Part shown: piece by piece, positions 63,701 to 64,000 of the stretch
How the letters are laid out: every line of letters starts with the position of its first letter
How positions within the stretch are numbered: position 1 is the stretch's first letter
Assembly (NCBI GenBank): GCA_020436835.1
Contig: JAGQWZ010000094.1
Coordinates: 1 to 64,000 of the forward strand
Length of the DNA stretch: 64,000 bases
Source: Saprospiraceae bacterium
GTDB taxonomy: Bacteria; Bacteroidota; Bacteroidia; Chitinophagales; Saprospiraceae
Reading direction: 5' to 3'
The notes under the pieces: generated by a model
Seen by the model: the letters and a program-made list of their open reading frames with translations, nothing else
What the model was told of the DNA's origin: nothing
Databases searched by the model: none
Translations under genes and position numbers: made by a program

Positions 63701-64000
63701 ATTGTGTAGTAAGAAGGCAGAACACTTCAACACCCCTGCAAGCACTTGTACTGATGAATGATCCCCAGTTTGTCGAGGCGGCGAGAGTCCTGGGAGAGAT
63801 CATGACAAAGGAGGATTTACCGGAAGATGCAATCAGACTCGCATTCTCGAGGCTTTTATCGAGAAAACCCCGACCAGAGGAGGAACGGAAAATGTTGGAA
63901 CTATGGAAGGGACTGTACGATGATTTCTCTGCCGGGAGATCAGATTCGGAAGACATACTTTCAGTGGGAGACTCTCCATATAACCGGTCTGTCGACCGGG
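60772..64000 (+). CDS. Cytochrome c/DUF1549/LamG/DUF1553 lipoprotein, 3' end outside window
   Basis: At least 1076 residues; open to the window end. Lipobox LLHAC (C23). N-terminal Planctomycete-type cytochrome domain with CFKCH (56-60). DUF1549 (about 165-385) includes SRYADSHGYQDD and a second haem-type motif CARCH (about 349). A LamG/concanavalin-like domain (about 447-698; FSVSLWVKF, WTHIVMTYDG) is inserted. DUF1553 begins near 765 (NPLTARVQVNRLWKQCFG) and includes TPLQALVLMNDPQFVEAARVL. Such proteins are usually paired with DUF1501 proteins and sulfatases in polysaccharide degradation; role otherwise unknown. Confidence 0.9.
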   Translation, partial: MPKLIGLISLSAIITTLFLLHACQSIVPDEVINYEDKIPEVVDYNFHVKPILSDRCFKCHGPDANQRKGDLRLDQSDDAYKESSGSDSRARYVIQPGNLGKSEFVRRILSNDPDYIMPTPESNLTLSEREKAILVRWIEQGAVYKEHWAFAGPRPPEMSGLPMNDWVKDDIDRFVLRQLEEIGLAPSPEAAGDVLLRRIALDLTGIPPTPDEQLQFIAEDNHLADLSKTIDYYLGKPQYGEKMAMEWMDVSRYADSHGYQDDGMRNTWPWRDWVIDQFNRNLPYDTFLLWQLAGDLLPHPNKEQLIATCFNRNHPQTQEGGVVDEEYRVEYVADRTNTLGKGILGLTLECARCHDHKYDPITQKDYYSLFAYFNNNNDSGIVPYNGEAAPTIILPAPEAKRKLADLNEQIAALEDSLMVTEQYRADFIAWRDAQSDLSQKIRELPGMVADFSFEEEVKIDKYRIHLDKGPAKDRPSGAKFSPVYTFYNKVKKEQDAQNWGHPDDRPQVVDEGYRGKGIQFNGDAGVRFNRDLDFDRDQPFSVSLWVKFLKKNEEGPIFGKTNGDFEGYRGWLCKLNSDGTLSFQLNHVWPDNCIDFQTTEPINIGEWTHIVMTYDGSSKATGVRFYLNGAIPEYRLHADKLEKSLLHGVKGTNWSDQPFLLGMELRKSIENMIADELKIFKRCLHPLEVKYLNQGEIPDNASDEDWFDYYLTSGQNIRLESIRSTLQELRCRENLLMTDQPEVMIMQEKKFKRETFVLERGAYDAHGDTVSPAIPEALRGEQNTERKDRLGLAQWVINARNPLTARVQVNRLWKQCFGEGLVSTQEDFGSQGSLPTHPQLLDFLALRFIDLDWDVKALLKEIMLSATYAQSSGTSEEMMEIDPENKYYARYPAHRLSAETIRDQALAASGLLVDEIGGPSVYPYQPEGIWEALATRNATRYQQQSGDSLYRRSLYTIWKRSSPPPAMLNFDAPDRYYCVVRRQNTSTPLQALVLMNDPQFVEAARVLGEIMTKEDLPEDAIRLAFSRLLSRKPRPEEERKMLELWKGLYDDFSAGRSDSEDILSVGDSPYNRSVDR

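Overview
The window (about 44% G+C by eye) is a stretch of core chromosome from a Bacteroidota bacterium. The main clues are four proteins with type IX secretion (T9SS) C-terminal sorting domains, a GldB gliding lipoprotein, SprB-type repeats, a complete moxR/DUF58/Bat operon, a DUF4271-hemD pair, an F-ATPase operon without the beta and epsilon genes, and repeated exact matches to the Bacteroidota -7 promoter element TAnnTTTG. A Saprospiria-like lineage is my inference and is less certain. I found no tRNA, rRNA, CRISPR array, prophage, transposase or insertion sequence.

Layout. 1-1217: end of sdhA, then sdhB. 1218-1520: a possible small-RNA locus beside a 24-bp palindrome. 1521-10859 (minus): asnS, and upstream of it the operon moxR, DUF58, BatD-like, batA, batB, batC, short batD, batD. 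10944-14673: a hypothetical secreted protein, then a histidine kinase/response regulator/two-lipoprotein operon that diverges from a DUF1573 gene across four phased direct repeats. 14833-17454: DUF4271, hemD and a NUDIX hydrolase behind a promoter with a Fur-like hexamer array. 17467-22343 (minus): SprB-repeat protein, lptC, CNNM/CorC protein. 22557-23929: pssA, rsmI. 23948-29320 (minus): beta-helix T9SS protein, then holB-ricT-lpd. 29658-33728: a pterin synthase, a T9SS protein, and a flavoprotein plus membrane Fe-S protein module. 33797-37785: an orphan FtsX/MacB-type permease, a small secreted protein, and a membrane-anchored winged-helix regulator. 37837-43069 (minus): atpB-E-F-H-A-G. 43272-49833: nadE, dnaX, a Crp/Fnr regulator, pyrD, a 44-residue membrane ORF, nadC. 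49855-54539: a beta-barrel protein, gldB, DUF937, tatA, a lipoprotein and an M64 peptidase. 54630-60689: DUF177-rpmF, ridA, trpS, a fumarylacetoacetase-family gene, metK, an IlvD/Edd dehydratase. 60772-64000: a large cytochrome/DUF1549/LamG/DUF1553 lipoprotein that runs off the end.

Most of the window is housekeeping. The most unusual part is regulatory. The membrane winged-helix protein at 36901-37785 appears to fuse a histidine-kinase-type periplasmic sensor directly to an OmpR-type DNA-binding domain. Its recognition helix is almost identical to that of the response regulator at 12153-12854, whose cognate kinase carries a similar sensor. Both loci have direct repeats phased at 10-11 bp with the related cores TCATTAAC and TCATTTAC, next to small exported proteins. 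I propose that these are two branches of one envelope-sensing system.
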